A stretch of 64,000 bases of DNA from Sphingomonas sp. Leaf33 (GCF_001421785.1 NZ_LMLB01000001.1:269137-333136), one strand, 5' to 3'. Positions 32,151-45,808 are shown, counted from the first letter of the stretch. Notes: generated from the sequence alone by a model not told the origin. Made by a program: numbers and translations.

Positions 32151-34261
32151 TGGCCTCCCCCCTGCTTGCCAAGGCGCTGCCCGGCCTGAGAGGCGCGGCA
32201 CTCCCCGCCGCCATGCTGCTGCTGGTCGTGCTGATGGTCGTGCCGATCCCGGCCTTCCTGCTCGACGTGTTCTTCATCATGAACATCGTCATCAGCCTGG
32301 CCGTGCTGATGGTCGCGCTGAACGCGCAGAAGCCGCTCGATTTCTCCGCCTTCCCGACCGTCCTGCTGTTCGCCACGCTGTTCCGCCTGGCGCTCAACGT
32401 CGCCTCCACCCGTGTCGTGCTGGGCAAGGGGCATGAGGGCGAGGCCGCGGCGGGCCATGTGATCGAGGCGTTCGGCACCTTCCTGATCGGCGGTGATTAC
32501 GTCGTCGGGCTCTTCGTGTTCAGCATTCTCGTCATCATCAACATGATCGTGGTGACCAAGGGTGCGGGTCGCGTGTCCGAAGTGTCGGCGCGCTTCACCC
32601 TGGACGCATTGCCCGGCAAGCAGATGGCGATCGACGCCGATTTGAACGCGGGCCTCATCACCCCGGACGACGCCCGCGCGCGCCGTGTCGAAGTGTCGAC
32701 CGAAGCCGATTTCTACGGGTCGATGGACGGTTCGTCGAAGTTCGTGAAGGGCGACGCGGTCGCCGGCCTGCTGATCCTGGCGATCAACATCGTCGGCGGC
32801 CTGATCCTCGGCACCGTCAGCCACGGCATGGGCATCAAGGACGCCGCGCAGACCTATATCGTGCTTGCGATCGGCGACGCGCTGGTCGCGCAGCTGCCGG
32901 GGCTGATGCTGTCGATCGCCGCCGCCGCGATCGTCACCCGCGTCACCTCCAGCCAGGATCTGGCCGGACAGATCGGTGGCCAGTTCGCCAGCCACCGCAC
33001 CTGGACGCCGGTCGCCGCCGCACTTGGCGTGCTCGGTCTGGTGCCGGGCATGCCGCATTTCCTGATCCTGCCGATCGCCGCCGCGGCAGGCTATGCCGCA
33101 TGGCGCCTGAAGCAGGCCGCCGATCGCCCGGTCGTCGCCGAGGCACCGGCGCCTGCCGAAGCGCAGGACCTGTCGAAGATCGGCTGGGACGAAGTGAGCG
33201 ACACCTGCCACGTCCTTCTCGACATCGGCTATGGTCTCGTGCCGCTGGTCGATGAGCGGAAGGGCAGCCCGCTGATGGGCCGCATCACCGGGGTGCGCCG
33301 CCAACTGTCGAAGGATTTGGGCTTCGTCGTGCCGCAGGTGCGCGTGCGCGACGACATCAACCTGGCGCCCTACACCTACCGAATCATCATCGGCGGCGTC
33401 ATCGTCGGCGAGGATCAGGTGTCGCCCGACGAGATGCTGGCGCTCGATACCGGCCAGGCGGTCGGCACGTTGCCGGGAAAGCCCGCCAAGGACCCGACGT
33501 TCGGCCTCGACGCGGTGTGGATCTCGGCGGTCGACGCCGATGCCGCGACGGGGGCGGGCTATCTGGTCGTCGATGCCGGCACGGTAGTCGCCACGCACCT
33601 CAATCAGCAGCTGCTGAGCCATGCCGCCGACCTGCTGGGCCCGGACGAAGTGCAGTCGCTGCTCGATGGCCTAAAAGAACGCTCCGCCGCGCTCGTCGCT
33701 TCGCTCTGCCCGCAGCCGATGCCGCTGACCACGCTGACGCAGGTACTGCGCGCACTGCTGGCGGAAGGGATTCCGCTCAAGGAATTCCGCCGCATCGCCG
33801 CCGCGCTCGCCAATGCCGCAACGCGCTCGGCGGATCCGGAGGAGCTGGTCGAGCTGATCCGCCCCGACCTCGGCGCGCTCATCATCCAGAAGCTGTGCAC
33901 CGTGCGCGAACCGCTGCGGGTGATGACGCTGGAGGGCCAGCTAGAGGCGCTGCTGGGCCAGGCGATCCGTTCCGACCCCGCACGCCGCCACGCGATCGAA
34001 CCCGATCTCGGCCGCCGTATCGCCGATGCCATGCAGCGCGCCGCCGGGCCGTTCATCGCCGAGGCCAAGCCCTTCGCGCTCGTCGTCCAGCCCGCGATCC
34101 GCATCGCGATGCGCAAGCTGGTCAAAACCATTTTGCCGGATACGCCCGTCATGAGCTTCTTCGAAGTGCCCGAGGACAAGTCGGTCGAAGTCATCGCCGT
34201 CATCGGCGCGGCCGACCAGCCGCCTGCGCTCGGTGGGCACCAGCAGGCGATCGCGGCATGA
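32150..34261 (+). CDS. flhA: Flagellar export apparatus protein FlhA
   Basis: 703-residue core membrane component of the flagellar type III export gate. About eight N-terminal helices (first near residues 20-40, AMLLLVVLMVVPIPAFLLDV), the FHIPEP-type cytoplasmic segments SEVSARFTLDALPGKQMAID and DADLNAGLI, and a large cytoplasmic ring domain (~340-690). The ATG overlaps the transglycosylase stop by one base (TGATG). Confidence 0.97.
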   Translation: MASPLLAKALPGLRGAALPAAMLLLVVLMVVPIPAFLLDVFFIMNIVISLAVLMVALNAQKPLDFSAFPTVLLFATLFRLALNVASTRVVLGKGHEGEAAAGHVIEAFGTFLIGGDYVVGLFVFSILVIINMIVVTKGAGRVSEVSARFTLDALPGKQMAIDADLNAGLITPDDARARRVEVSTEADFYGSMDGSSKFVKGDAVAGLLILAINIVGGLILGTVSHGMGIKDAAQTYIVLAIGDALVAQLPGLMLSIAAAAIVTRVTSSQDLAGQIGGQFASHRTWTPVAAALGVLGLVPGMPHFLILPIAAAAGYAAWRLKQAADRPVVAEAPAPAEAQDLSKIGWDEVSDTCHVLLDIGYGLVPLVDERKGSPLMGRITGVRRQLSKDLGFVVPQVRVRDDINLAPYTYRIIIGGVIVGEDQVSPDEMLALDTGQAVGTLPGKPAKDPTFGLDAVWISAVDADAATGAGYLVVDAGTVVATHLNQQLLSHAADLLGPDEVQSLLDGLKERSAALVASLCPQPMPLTTLTQVLRALLAEGIPLKEFRRIAAALANAATRSADPEELVELIRPDLGALIIQKLCTVREPLRVMTLEGQLEALLGQAIRSDPARRHAIEPDLGRRIADAMQRAAGPFIAEAKPFALVVQPAIRIAMRKLVKTILPDTPVMSFFEVPEDKSVEVIAVIGAADQPPALGGHQQAIAA

Positions 34262-35007
34262 GTTTCATGAGCCCCATCCAGCCCGCGCCGGGTGCGCCGC
34301 TGACCTATGGCGCGCGCTCGCGCCCCGGTCCCGACATGACCGCGCTGGTCCGCCAGCACATGCCGCGTGTGCGCCGGATCGCCTGGCACATCCACGGCAG
34401 CATGTCGTCGTCGGTCGAGGTCGAGGACCTGGTCCAGATCGGGCTGATCGCGCTGGTCGAGGCCGCCGGCAGCTTCGAGGATCGCGGCGCGGTCACGTTC
34501 GAGCAATATCTTAACACCCGCGTCCGCGGATCGATGATCGACGAACTCCGCCGCCAGGCGACGCTGACCCGCGGCGCGATGAAGCGGCGCAAGCTCTACA
34601 ACGAAACGGTCGCCGCGCTGACCGGCGCCGACGGCCGCCGCCCCGACGACGCCAAGATCGCGGAGACGCTGGGCGTGACTATCGAGAAGCTGCGCACCGA
34701 TTACGCGACCGCGGAACCCGTGCGGTTCGAGACGATCGAGGATCTTCAGGGCGACGAAGGCCCGTGGTTCGTGTCCGAGGAGCCGTCGCCGTTTGATGCG
34801 CTGGCCGACGCCGATCAGCGTGACGTGCTGGTCCAGGCGATCGCCGACCTTCCGGAACGCGAGCAGATGGTGATCCAGCTCTATTACATAGAGGAACTGA
34901 ACCTCGAGGAAATCGGCCAGGTGCTCGACGTCGGCGCCGCGCGCGTCTGCCAGATCAAGAAGTCGGCGCACGATCGGTTGAAGAAGGCGCTGACACGACG
35001 GCTGTAA
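34258..35007 (+). CDS. fliA: RNA polymerase sigma factor for flagellar operons (sigma-28)
   Basis: 249 residues. Region 2 (SSVEVEDLVQIGLIALVEAA, TRVRGSMIDELRR), region 3 (KIAETLGVTIEKLRTDY) and region 4 (LPEREQMVIQLYYIEELNLE, then EIGQVLDVGAARVCQIKKSA) are in FliA order. It switches on late filament and chemotaxis genes. ATG at 34258 overlaps flhA's stop (ATGA). Its antagonist FlgM is encoded 3.4 kb upstream. Confidence 0.96.
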   Translation: MSFMSPIQPAPGAPLTYGARSRPGPDMTALVRQHMPRVRRIAWHIHGSMSSSVEVEDLVQIGLIALVEAAGSFEDRGAVTFEQYLNTRVRGSMIDELRRQATLTRGAMKRRKLYNETVAALTGADGRRPDDAKIAETLGVTIEKLRTDYATAEPVRFETIEDLQGDEGPWFVSEEPSPFDALADADQRDVLVQAIADLPEREQMVIQLYYIEELNLEEIGQVLDVGAARVCQIKKSAHDRLKKALTRRL

Positions 35008-35015
35008 GCCCCGCC

Positions 35016-35093
35016 GTGCTCCCGCGAAGGCGGGAGCCCAGGGCGGCAAGCGACGACCTCCGCTACCCTGGGCTCCCGCCTCCGCAGGGGCAC
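35016..35093. terminator. 28-bp inverted repeat between convergent fliA and PEBP genes
   Basis: Arms 35016-35043 and 35066-35093 match with a few mismatches (GTGCTCCCGCGAAGGCGGG against its imperfect reverse complement), with a 22-nt spacer. The left arm itself is a small hairpin of the CCCGCG family. Sitting 8 bp after the fliA stop and 6 bp from the convergent gene, it could stop transcription from both sides, although no U-run is present. Confidence 0.6.
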
Positions 35094-35099
35094 AGATGC

Positions 35100-35714
35100 C
35101 TAAGCCGGCGCGACCGCGCCCACCGGCCCCATATTCGCCGGCTCGCCGCGCGAATAGGTGCCCGTCAGCAATCCCGCTGCCAGCACCCGCCCGCGCATAG
35201 CCTCAACGATATCGCCGCGGCTCGGCGTTGCGCCGGGATCGGAGGCATCCCTCAATGCGAACAACTGGAAAGCGTAACGGTGTTCGCCATGCCCGGTCGG
35301 CGGGTCGGGCGGCAACCAGCCTTCGCGCAAATAGGAGTTGCGGCCGACGTCACCCTGTGCCCCGCCGTCGCCATCCGCGACGATCGCGGCCTCGGCCAGC
35401 TGCCCGTCCTCGGCCGGCAAACCCCAGACGATCGCGTGAACGAGGGGCGCAGGTGTCGGTGCGTCGGCATCCTCGACCAGCAACGCCAGATGCGTCGCCT
35501 CCGCCGGCACGCCGGTCCAGAACAGCGGCGGCGAGACACCAGCGCCGTCCGCGGTAAAGCGTTCGGGAATACGCCCGCCATTAGCAAAAGCGGGCGAGCG
35601 CAGGTCGATCGCGGCGAAACTGCCAAGGCCCTCCTGCACGATCGCCAGCTTGTCGGTGCCCGCGCGCAAGCCCTTCAGGGCAGCGCCGAGCCAGTGAGGG
35701 ATATGTTCGAGCAT
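35100..35714 (-). CDS. PEBP / YbhB-YbcL (Raf kinase inhibitor-like) family protein
   Basis: 204 residues. Family signatures: IPERFTADGAGVSPPLFWTG, LLVEDADAPTPAPLVHAIVW and GHGEHRYAFQLFALR. Members bind phosphate-like anions; cellular role in bacteria is unclear. N-terminal residues 1-35 are an extra amphipathic segment before the usual start of the fold. No signal peptide seen. Confidence 0.9.
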   Translation of the reverse strand: MLEHIPHWLGAALKGLRAGTDKLAIVQEGLGSFAAIDLRSPAFANGGRIPERFTADGAGVSPPLFWTGVPAEATHLALLVEDADAPTPAPLVHAIVWGLPAEDGQLAEAAIVADGDGGAQGDVGRNSYLREGWLPPDPPTGHGEHRYAFQLFALRDASDPGATPSRGDIVEAMRGRVLAAGLLTGTYSRGEPANMGPVGAVAPA

Positions 35715-35825
35715 GAATGGGTCCGCTGGTCAGTAGGGATGGAACCAGTAAACGCCGTGACCCACGCTTCGGTGCCGAAACAGCTCCCCAGAAGAAGGGC
35801 GGGCGGACCGGGGCACGTAGTATCC

Positions 35826-36083
35826 CTAACCGCCGTCAAAAAGAGCTGTCGTGACAATGTCGACGCCCTTTGGCGAGATCGAGATAAAATCGGGATGCAG
35901 GCTCGCGATGGTCGGTGGAAGCCGTCGATCCGACACGCTTTCCCAGTCGGACTGCGGCAATTGCATCAACCCATGTGCCTCGACCGCGATCGCCGCGACC
36001 CTGTTCGCATTTGCCGCCGGCCCGTAACATCCGGTCGGCGCGAGCAGAACGATCATCGCGACCACTGCCCGCCACGGCAGCAC
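35826..36083 (-). CDS. Small putative lipoprotein
   Basis: 85 residues from a GTG at 36083 that overlaps the upstream GST stop by one base. The N-terminus is a short lipoprotein signal (VVAMIVLLAPTGC) with the lipobox LAPTGC; the rest is soluble (LPPTIASLHPDFISISPKGV). This reading is buried in a longer meaningless frame, so it is easily missed. No family recognised. The coupling to the GST suggests co-expression. Confidence 0.65.
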   Translation of the reverse strand: MLPWRAVVAMIVLLAPTGCYGPAANANRVAAIAVEAHGLMQLPQSDWESVSDRRLPPTIASLHPDFISISPKGVDIVTTALFDGG

Positions 36084-36757
36084 TACAGGTCCAGCTTCTC
36101 GTAATCCGCCGGCGGGCTGACGATTTCCATGCGTTCGGCGAGCAGCGGGCGGAAGCTGGGGCGGCTCTTCATGCCGACGTACCAGCGCTTGGCCTGTTCG
36201 TGGCTCTTCCAGTCGATGCCGCCCAGGTAATCGGCGACCGAGATCTGCGCGGCGGCGGCAAGATCGGCGAGGCTCATCGTCGCGCCAGCGAGCCAGGTGC
36301 GGTGGTCGAGCAGATAGTCGATATAGTCGAGATGCCCGACCGCCGCGCGCATCGCTTCGCGCAGCAGCGCGGCGTCGGGCGCGGTGCGGTGGACGACGCG
36401 CTTCAGCATGCGTTCGTTGAGCAACGGCGCGGTGATGTCGCGGTAGAATTGCGTATCGAACCACGCGACCAGCCGGCGGATCTCGGCGCGGTTGGCCGCG
36501 GTGCCGTTGATCATCGCCGATTTCTCGACCGTCTCCTCGAAATATTCGCAGATCGCCATCGAATCGATCAGCGGGGCGCCGGGGCGATCGGTGTCGATCA
36601 TCACCGGGGTCTGCCCGGCCGGATTCATGTCGAGGAATTCGTCACGCCGCTCCCACGGCGATTCGCGCACCGGATCGTATCCGACGCCCTTTTCTGCCAG
36701 CAGCAGCCGGACCTTGCGCGAGAAGGGGCACAGGGGGAATTGATAGAGCTGCCACAT
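36083..36757 (-). CDS. Glutathione S-transferase family protein, FzlA-like
   Basis: 224 residues. The thioredoxin-like N-terminal domain starts with QFPLCPFSRKVRLLLAEKG; the glutathione-anchoring PVMIDTD and SMAICEYFEE segments follow; then an all-helical C-terminal domain and a short tail (PPADYEKLDL). The CPFSRKVR start, the RPSFRPLLAERM segment and the C-terminal tail resemble the alphaproteobacterial FzlA group, GST-like proteins that bind FtsZ and control division. GST fold is certain; the FzlA identity is inference. Confidence 0.85.
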   Translation of the reverse strand: MWQLYQFPLCPFSRKVRLLLAEKGVGYDPVRESPWERRDEFLDMNPAGQTPVMIDTDRPGAPLIDSMAICEYFEETVEKSAMINGTAANRAEIRRLVAWFDTQFYRDITAPLLNERMLKRVVHRTAPDAALLREAMRAAVGHLDYIDYLLDHRTWLAGATMSLADLAAAAQISVADYLGGIDWKSHEQAKRWYVGMKSRPSFRPLLAERMEIVSPPADYEKLDL

Positions 36758-36802
36758 GCAGCCCTTATCTACCGCCCCTGCGCGACCCGTCCAGCGGCGC
36801 CG

Positions 36803-37258
36803 TCAATAATCGTCGTCGGCCCCGTCATAGCGCGGTGCGGTGAGCGCGTTGCTGGCGAGCAGGCCAGTGAGTGGCGCGACGGCGGCACGAAGGCGATCGG
36901 CGGTGCGGGCCAGTTCCCCCGACATCGCGAGCGCACCACCCGCGACCGTCCCGGCATTGGCAACTGCGCGGCGGGTGTCGTCATGCAGCCGCGCCTCGAA
37001 CTGCGGATCGCGACGGCGCTGGACATCGCGCAGCGTATCGCCTGCGCGGATATCGCTGTCGGGACCGGTCAGCGACGCAAGCGGCCCGACACGCGTGTCG
37101 AGCACGATCCCGGCGAGCGCGCTGACGGCAGCGGCGATGCCGTCCTGCGCCACCGGGTCCTGCAGCGCGCGGACGGCGTCAGCCTGGATCGGCGACTGCG
37201 CGGCAGCGGGCGCGGCGGTGACGCACAGCGCCAGGGCGGCAGCGGACATGAAACGCAT
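36803..37258 (-). CDS. Secreted/periplasmic protein of unknown function
   Basis: 151 residues with a Sec signal peptide (AAALALCVTAAPAAAQ). The mature protein is Ala-rich and largely helical (AISALAGIVLDTRVGPL-like; RRAVANAGTVAGGALAMSGE) and ends in the acidic DGADDDY. No known domain recognised. It stands alone between the GST and a palindromic repeat. Confidence 0.72.
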   Translation of the reverse strand: MRFMSAAALALCVTAAPAAAQSPIQADAVRALQDPVAQDGIAAAVSALAGIVLDTRVGPLASLTGPDSDIRAGDTLRDVQRRRDPQFEARLHDDTRRAVANAGTVAGGALAMSGELARTADRLRAAVAPLTGLLASNALTAPRYDGADDDY

Positions 37259-37345
37259 GATACTCTCCCGAGTCGAAACAGCAAACGAGAGCCCTTATAG
37301 CACAAAGGCTTAGTCTCAGCTGAACGGGCTTTGCATGCGCCGGTT

Positions 37346-37444
37346 CCGTTCGTCCGAGCCTGTCGAAGGGCTGCCTCTTTCCTCGTCCGGCATGCCGGAC
37401 GGGCGGGAAAAAGAACGGTGCTTCGACAAGCTCAGCACGAACGG
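37346..37444. repeat. Dispersed ~100-bp palindromic repeat (REP/BIME-like)
   Basis: Left arm CCGTTCGTCCGAGCCTGTCG and right arm ending GCTCAGCACGAACGG. It ends 5 bp before the gltB stop codon and fills most of the 190-bp gap between gltB and the upstream gene. Its left arm carries a TCCG variant where other copies have CCCTG. Confidence 0.88.
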
Positions 37445-37448
37445 AATA

Positions 37449-41959
<4,511 letters not shown>

Positions 41960-41963
<4 letters not shown>

Positions 41964-42481
41964 CTCGCAGCCTCACCAAGGTGTTCATCTCGCGCTTTCT
42001 TGCACAGCGTTTCGGCGGCCTGGCGCTCCGTATTGGGTACTTTGCGCGATGCCGCTAGAAAGGCGTCGGCGCCATTTTCCTCTCCCATGCGGATCACTTC
42101 GGCCCGCTCGGCTTTGGTGGTCTGACCGGGAGGTTGCAGCATGATCGTCCGCATCCGGCGATAGGCGTCGCTGGTGTAGAAGGCGGTCAGGCGCCGAACC
42201 GATGCTTCGGGCATCGTCGCCGCGACTCTCCGCAGCCAGGATCTGTTCGCTATCGAACCGCTCTCGAAGCGGCACTGCTCATACGTCGCGAGAATCGCGC
42301 GAACCTTTTGCTCTGCGATACCGTCAGCGCTCAGGCGCGCGATGTCGGCGTCGCTTACCGGGCGGGGGGTGTTCATCGGAGGGGGAATCGACGCGACGAA
42401 ATCGTCCAGTATGACCTTACGGGAGGCATCATCCCCTGCCTGTGCGACCAACAGCGCCAACGCTACTCCGATCACCGTCAT
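41960..42481 (-). CDS. Small secreted/periplasmic protein inserted between gltD and gltB
   Basis: 173 residues from ATG 42481, with an N-terminal hydrophobic signal (MTVIGVALALLVAQAGDD). The middle segment (VRRLTAFYTSDAYRRMRTIM) is loosely like DUF2059-type proteins, which have a helical segment before FY.SP..; that is only a guess. Two cysteines. Both ends overlap neighbours by 4 bp (gltD stop, gltB start), so ribosomes must pass through it to reach gltB. Its link to glutamate synthesis is unknown. Confidence 0.78.
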
Positions 42482-43920
42482 GCAGCCTTCCTTTGGGCTT
42501 CGACCTTCGCTTTCAGATACGCATGCATTCGCTCGCTCACGTCGCGTCCGTCGCGGATCGCCCACACGACCAGGCTCGCGCCGCGCACGATGTCACCGGC
42601 GGCGAAGACCCCGTCGAGGCTCGTCATCATCGATTTGGCATCGACGCGCAGCGTGCCCCAGCGGGTGACGCCCAGATCGCTCGCGCCGAACAGGGTCGGC
42701 AGGTCTTCGGCGTCGAAGCCCAAGGCCTTGATGACCAGGCCCGCCTTGACCGAGAAGCCACCGGCCGGATCGACCTCCGGCGCGCGGCGGCCGCTGGCGT
42801 CGGGCGCGCCCAGGCGCATCGCGCTAGCCTTTACCGCTGTGACGACGTCACCGCCTTCGAAAGCCTCGGGTGCGGAGAGCCAGACGAACTCAACGCCCTC
42901 TTCTTCCGCGTTCTTCGTCTCGCGCTGCGATCCCGGCATGTTCGCGCGGTCGCGGCGGTAAAGGCACTTCACGCTGGCCGCGCCCTGGCGGACGGCGGTG
43001 CGGACGCAATCCATCGCGGTGTCGCCGCCGCCGATGACGACGACATGCTTGCCCGCGGCATCCAGCGACCCGTTGTCGAATGCGGGGACGGCGTCGCCGA
43101 AGCCCTTGCGGTTCGACGCCGTCAGATAATCCAGCGCCTCGACCACGCCGGCAGCCCCCACGCCCGGCGCCCTGATCGCGCGCGGCTTGTAGACGCCGGT
43201 CGCGATCAGCAGCGCGTCATGCCTCGTCCGCAATTCATCGAGCGAAGCCTGCTCTCCAACCGAAAAGCCCTCATGGAACACGATGCCGCCCGCCTTCAGC
43301 CGGTCGACGCGGCGCAGGACGACGTCCTTTTCCAGCTTGAAACCCGGGATGCCGTACGTCAGCAGCCCGCCCGCGCGGTCATGGCGATCGTAGACATGCA
43401 CCTCGTAGCCATAGCCGCGCAGATACTCCGCCGCGCTCAGCCCCGCAGGCCCCGCGCCGATCACGCCGACCGACTGGCCGCGCGCCGGGCCGGGGAACAG
43501 CGGCTCGACCCAGCCTTCTTCCCAGGCGGTGTCGGTGATGAACTTCTCGACAGACCCGATCGTGACCGCGCCGTGGCCGGAGAATTCGATGACGCAATTG
43601 CCTTCGCACAGCCGGTCCTGCGGGCAGATGCGCCCGCAGATCTCCGGCATGGTCGAGGTGCTGTTGCTGAGCTCGTACGCCTCGCGCAGCCGCCCTTCCG
43701 CGGTCAGGCGCAGCCAGTCGGGAATATGGTTGTGAAGCGGACAGTGGACTGAACAATACGGCACGCCGCATTGCGAGCAGCGCCCGGCCTGGTCCTCGGC
43801 CGCGGGCGGATTGTACCGCTCGGCGATCTCACGGAAATCCGCCGCGCGCGCCGCCGCATCACGCTTTGCGGGATACGCCTGGTCGCGATCGACGAATTTC
43901 AGCAGCTGCTCGGTAGCCAT
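42478..43920 (-). CDS. gltD: Glutamate synthase small subunit
   Basis: 480 residues; passes electrons from NADPH through FAD and 4Fe-4S clusters to GltB. N-terminal cysteine-rich segment (GRCSQCGVPYCSVHCPLHNH), a second Cys group (RICPQDRLCEGNC), the FAD motif VIGAGPAGLSAAEYL and the NADPH motif VVVIGGGDTAMDC. First gene of the operon. The ribosome-binding site sits in the loop of a small hairpin (43919-43939). Confidence 0.98.
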   Translation of the reverse strand: MATEQLLKFVDRDQAYPAKRDAAARAADFREIAERYNPPAAEDQAGRCSQCGVPYCSVHCPLHNHIPDWLRLTAEGRLREAYELSNSTSTMPEICGRICPQDRLCEGNCVIEFSGHGAVTIGSVEKFITDTAWEEGWVEPLFPGPARGQSVGVIGAGPAGLSAAEYLRGYGYEVHVYDRHDRAGGLLTYGIPGFKLEKDVVLRRVDRLKAGGIVFHEGFSVGEQASLDELRTRHDALLIATGVYKPRAIRAPGVGAAGVVEALDYLTASNRKGFGDAVPAFDNGSLDAAGKHVVVIGGGDTAMDCVRTAVRQGAASVKCLYRRDRANMPGSQRETKNAEEEGVEFVWLSAPEAFEGGDVVTAVKASAMRLGAPDASGRRAPEVDPAGGFSVKAGLVIKALGFDAEDLPTLFGASDLGVTRWGTLRVDAKSMMTSLDGVFAAGDIVRGASLVVWAIRDGRDVSERMHAYLKAKVEAQRKAA

Positions 43921-43939
43921 GCTCGATCCTTTCGAGCAT
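43918..43939 (-). promoter_or_regulatory. Hairpin displaying the gltD ribosome-binding site
   Basis: In the gltD mRNA, an 8-bp perfect inverted repeat (ATGCTCGA / TCGAGCAT) encloses a 5-nt loop AAGGA, which is the Shine-Dalgarno sequence, 6 nt before the start codon. The A and U of the start codon lie in the stem's last pairs. It could tune translation of the whole gltD-gltB operon. Confidence 0.6.
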
Positions 43940-44076
43940 CCGGCTATGGTGCAGAAAAGGCGATGTCACGCGCAATTACGCTAACACGGCAAGGTCATTG
44001 ACCTGACTACCGCGCGGTTTTCCGGAGATTTCGCCGCAGCGCAATATTCTGTCGCAATAAAAGTCCCTTTTCGGAC

Positions 44077-44874
44077 CTATCGCGTTTTAAGCCATACCAG
44101 AGCCGCCGTGCCGGCAGCGATTCTGTACCAGGCAAACGGGCCAAACCCGTAGCGGGTGACGACCGCCATGAACGCCTTCACGACGATCAGCGCGACGACG
44201 AACGATACGAGCGCGCCGACCGCGATCAGCTGGAAATCGCCCGGCGTCACCATGTCGCGATGCTTGTAGAGTTGCAGCACGGTCGCGCCGGTCAGTGTCG
44301 GAAGTGCCAGGAAGAAGCTGAAATCGGCCGCGGTCCGCCGATCGATGCCGAACGACATGGCGCCCATGATCGTCGCGCCGGACCGACTGACGCCCGGGAC
44401 CATCGCCAGGCACTGGACGAGCCCGATCTTGACCGACTGTGCGATCGACACGCCCGATATGCCCAGCACATTGTCGGTCTTCGCCAGCCGCTCGACCACC
44501 AGGATCGCGAAGCCGCCTGCGATCAGCGCCCAGGCGACGACGACGGCATTCTCCAGCAGCGCATCGATCTGGTCGCCGAACGCCAGCCCCAACACGACCG
44601 CGGGGAAGAACGCGAGCAGCAGGTTGCGCACGAAGGCGACCGAATTCGCCTCCCAGCTCAGCAGCCCCTTCGCCACCGCGAGGAAGGTTCGCCAGTACAG
44701 CACGACGATCGCCAGGATCGCGCCAGGCTGGATCGCGATGTTGAACACCGACCAACGCGCCGCATCATAGCCGAGCAACTCGGTCGCGAGGATGAGGTGC
44801 CCGGTTGAGGACACGGGCAGGAATTCGGTGATCCCCTCGACGATGCCGAGGATGATCGCAGTAACGATGTCCAT
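44077..44874 (-). CDS. uppP: Undecaprenyl-diphosphatase (UppP/BacA)
   Basis: 265-residue inner-membrane enzyme that dephosphorylates undecaprenyl pyrophosphate, recycling the lipid carrier for peptidoglycan; also linked to bacitracin resistance. Motifs EGITEFLPVSSTGHLIL (N-terminal) and MVPGVSRSGATIMGAM are both complete. The gene lies 4 bp downstream of the SDR gene's stop and probably shares its transcript. Confidence 0.96.
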   Translation of the reverse strand: MDIVTAIILGIVEGITEFLPVSSTGHLILATELLGYDAARWSVFNIAIQPGAILAIVVLYWRTFLAVAKGLLSWEANSVAFVRNLLLAFFPAVVLGLAFGDQIDALLENAVVVAWALIAGGFAILVVERLAKTDNVLGISGVSIAQSVKIGLVQCLAMVPGVSRSGATIMGAMSFGIDRRTAADFSFFLALPTLTGATVLQLYKHRDMVTPGDFQLIAVGALVSFVVALIVVKAFMAVVTRYGFGPFAWYRIAAGTAALVWLKTR

Positions 44875-44878
44875 GCGC

Positions 44879-45808
44879 TCAGGCCGTGACGCGCTTGGCG
44901 AAGCGGCCCTGGCGGCGGAACCGCACCAGCCATTCGGGCGCGACCGCTGCCATCGGCGTCGGCGTGACGCCTGCCGCTACCAGGCCGTTGTCGCCGGTCA
45001 CGACGTTGTCGCGGCCGAGCATCGCCCATTGGTCGCGCGTGATCGGCGCGCCGGGCAGGAAGCCCAGGGTAGCAATCGCCGATCCGACCGCGTCGGGCAG
45101 GTCGGGCATCGGCGGGTGGCGCAGCACCGCGCTCGCCAGGAAGTCGTGGATCTGGCGCATCGTCAGCACGTCCGGCCCGCCCAGCTCCAGCGTGCGGCCG
45201 GCGAACGTCTTCGGGTCGGCGAGCGCCGCCACGACGACACGGGCGACGTCCTTGACGTACACCGGTTGGAACTTCGCCGGCCCGCGCAGCACAGGCACCA
45301 CCGGCATCCGCGCGATCATCGCGGCGAAGCGGTTGGTGAACTCGTCCTCGCGACCGAACACGAGCGAGGGGCGCAGGATGGTCGCCTCAGGAAAGGCCGC
45401 GCGGACGGCGGTTTCGCCATCGCCCTTGCTGCGACCATATTCGGACGGCGATTCGGGATCGGCGCCGATCGCCGAGACGTGAACCAGCGCTCCGACACCG
45501 GCAGCCTTGGCGGCCTCCGCGATCGTCCGGGCGCCGGCGACGTGGAGCGCGGTCATGTCGGCAAAGGCACCGACCAGGTTCACCACTGCATCCGCCCCGG
45601 CGACGGCGCGCGCGACCGAATCGGGCTTGCGCACATCGGCCGCGACAAACTGGGTCTGGCCGAGTCCGCCCAGGGGTTTCAGGAAGAACGCCTGCTTGGG
45701 ATCACGCTGCGCGATCCGCACGCGCGCGCCCGTCGCCAGCAGCGCCTGCGCCACATAGCGCCCGACGAACCCGCCGCCGCCGAACAGCACGACCAAAGTG
45801 TCCTTCAT
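44879..45808 (-). CDS. NAD(P)-binding SDR, complex I NDUFA9-like family
   Basis: 309 residues. Rossmann motif VVLFGGGGFVGRYVAQAL near the N-terminus, VVNLVGAF, HVSAIGADPESPSEYGRSKG (Tyr/Lys of the extended SDR type) and LRPSLVFGREDEFTNRF match the NDUFA9-like group, which is conserved next to respiratory or envelope genes in alphaproteobacteria. Catalytic role is uncertain in this group. ATG 45808 begins at MKDTLVVLFG. Confidence 0.87.
   Translation of the reverse strand: MKDTLVVLFGGGGFVGRYVAQALLATGARVRIAQRDPKQAFFLKPLGGLGQTQFVAADVRKPDSVARAVAGADAVVNLVGAFADMTALHVAGARTIAEAAKAAGVGALVHVSAIGADPESPSEYGRSKGDGETAVRAAFPEATILRPSLVFGREDEFTNRFAAMIARMPVVPVLRGPAKFQPVYVKDVARVVVAALADPKTFAGRTLELGGPDVLTMRQIHDFLASAVLRHPPMPDLPDAVGSAIATLGFLPGAPITRDQWAMLGRDNVVTGDNGLVAAGVTPTPMAAVAPEWLVRFRRQGRFAKRVTA

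Noticed and set aside
42000..42481. Calling the gltD-gltB intervening protein a DUF2059 protein
   Set aside because: Only one helical stretch with FY is similar; the evidence is too weak for a family name.
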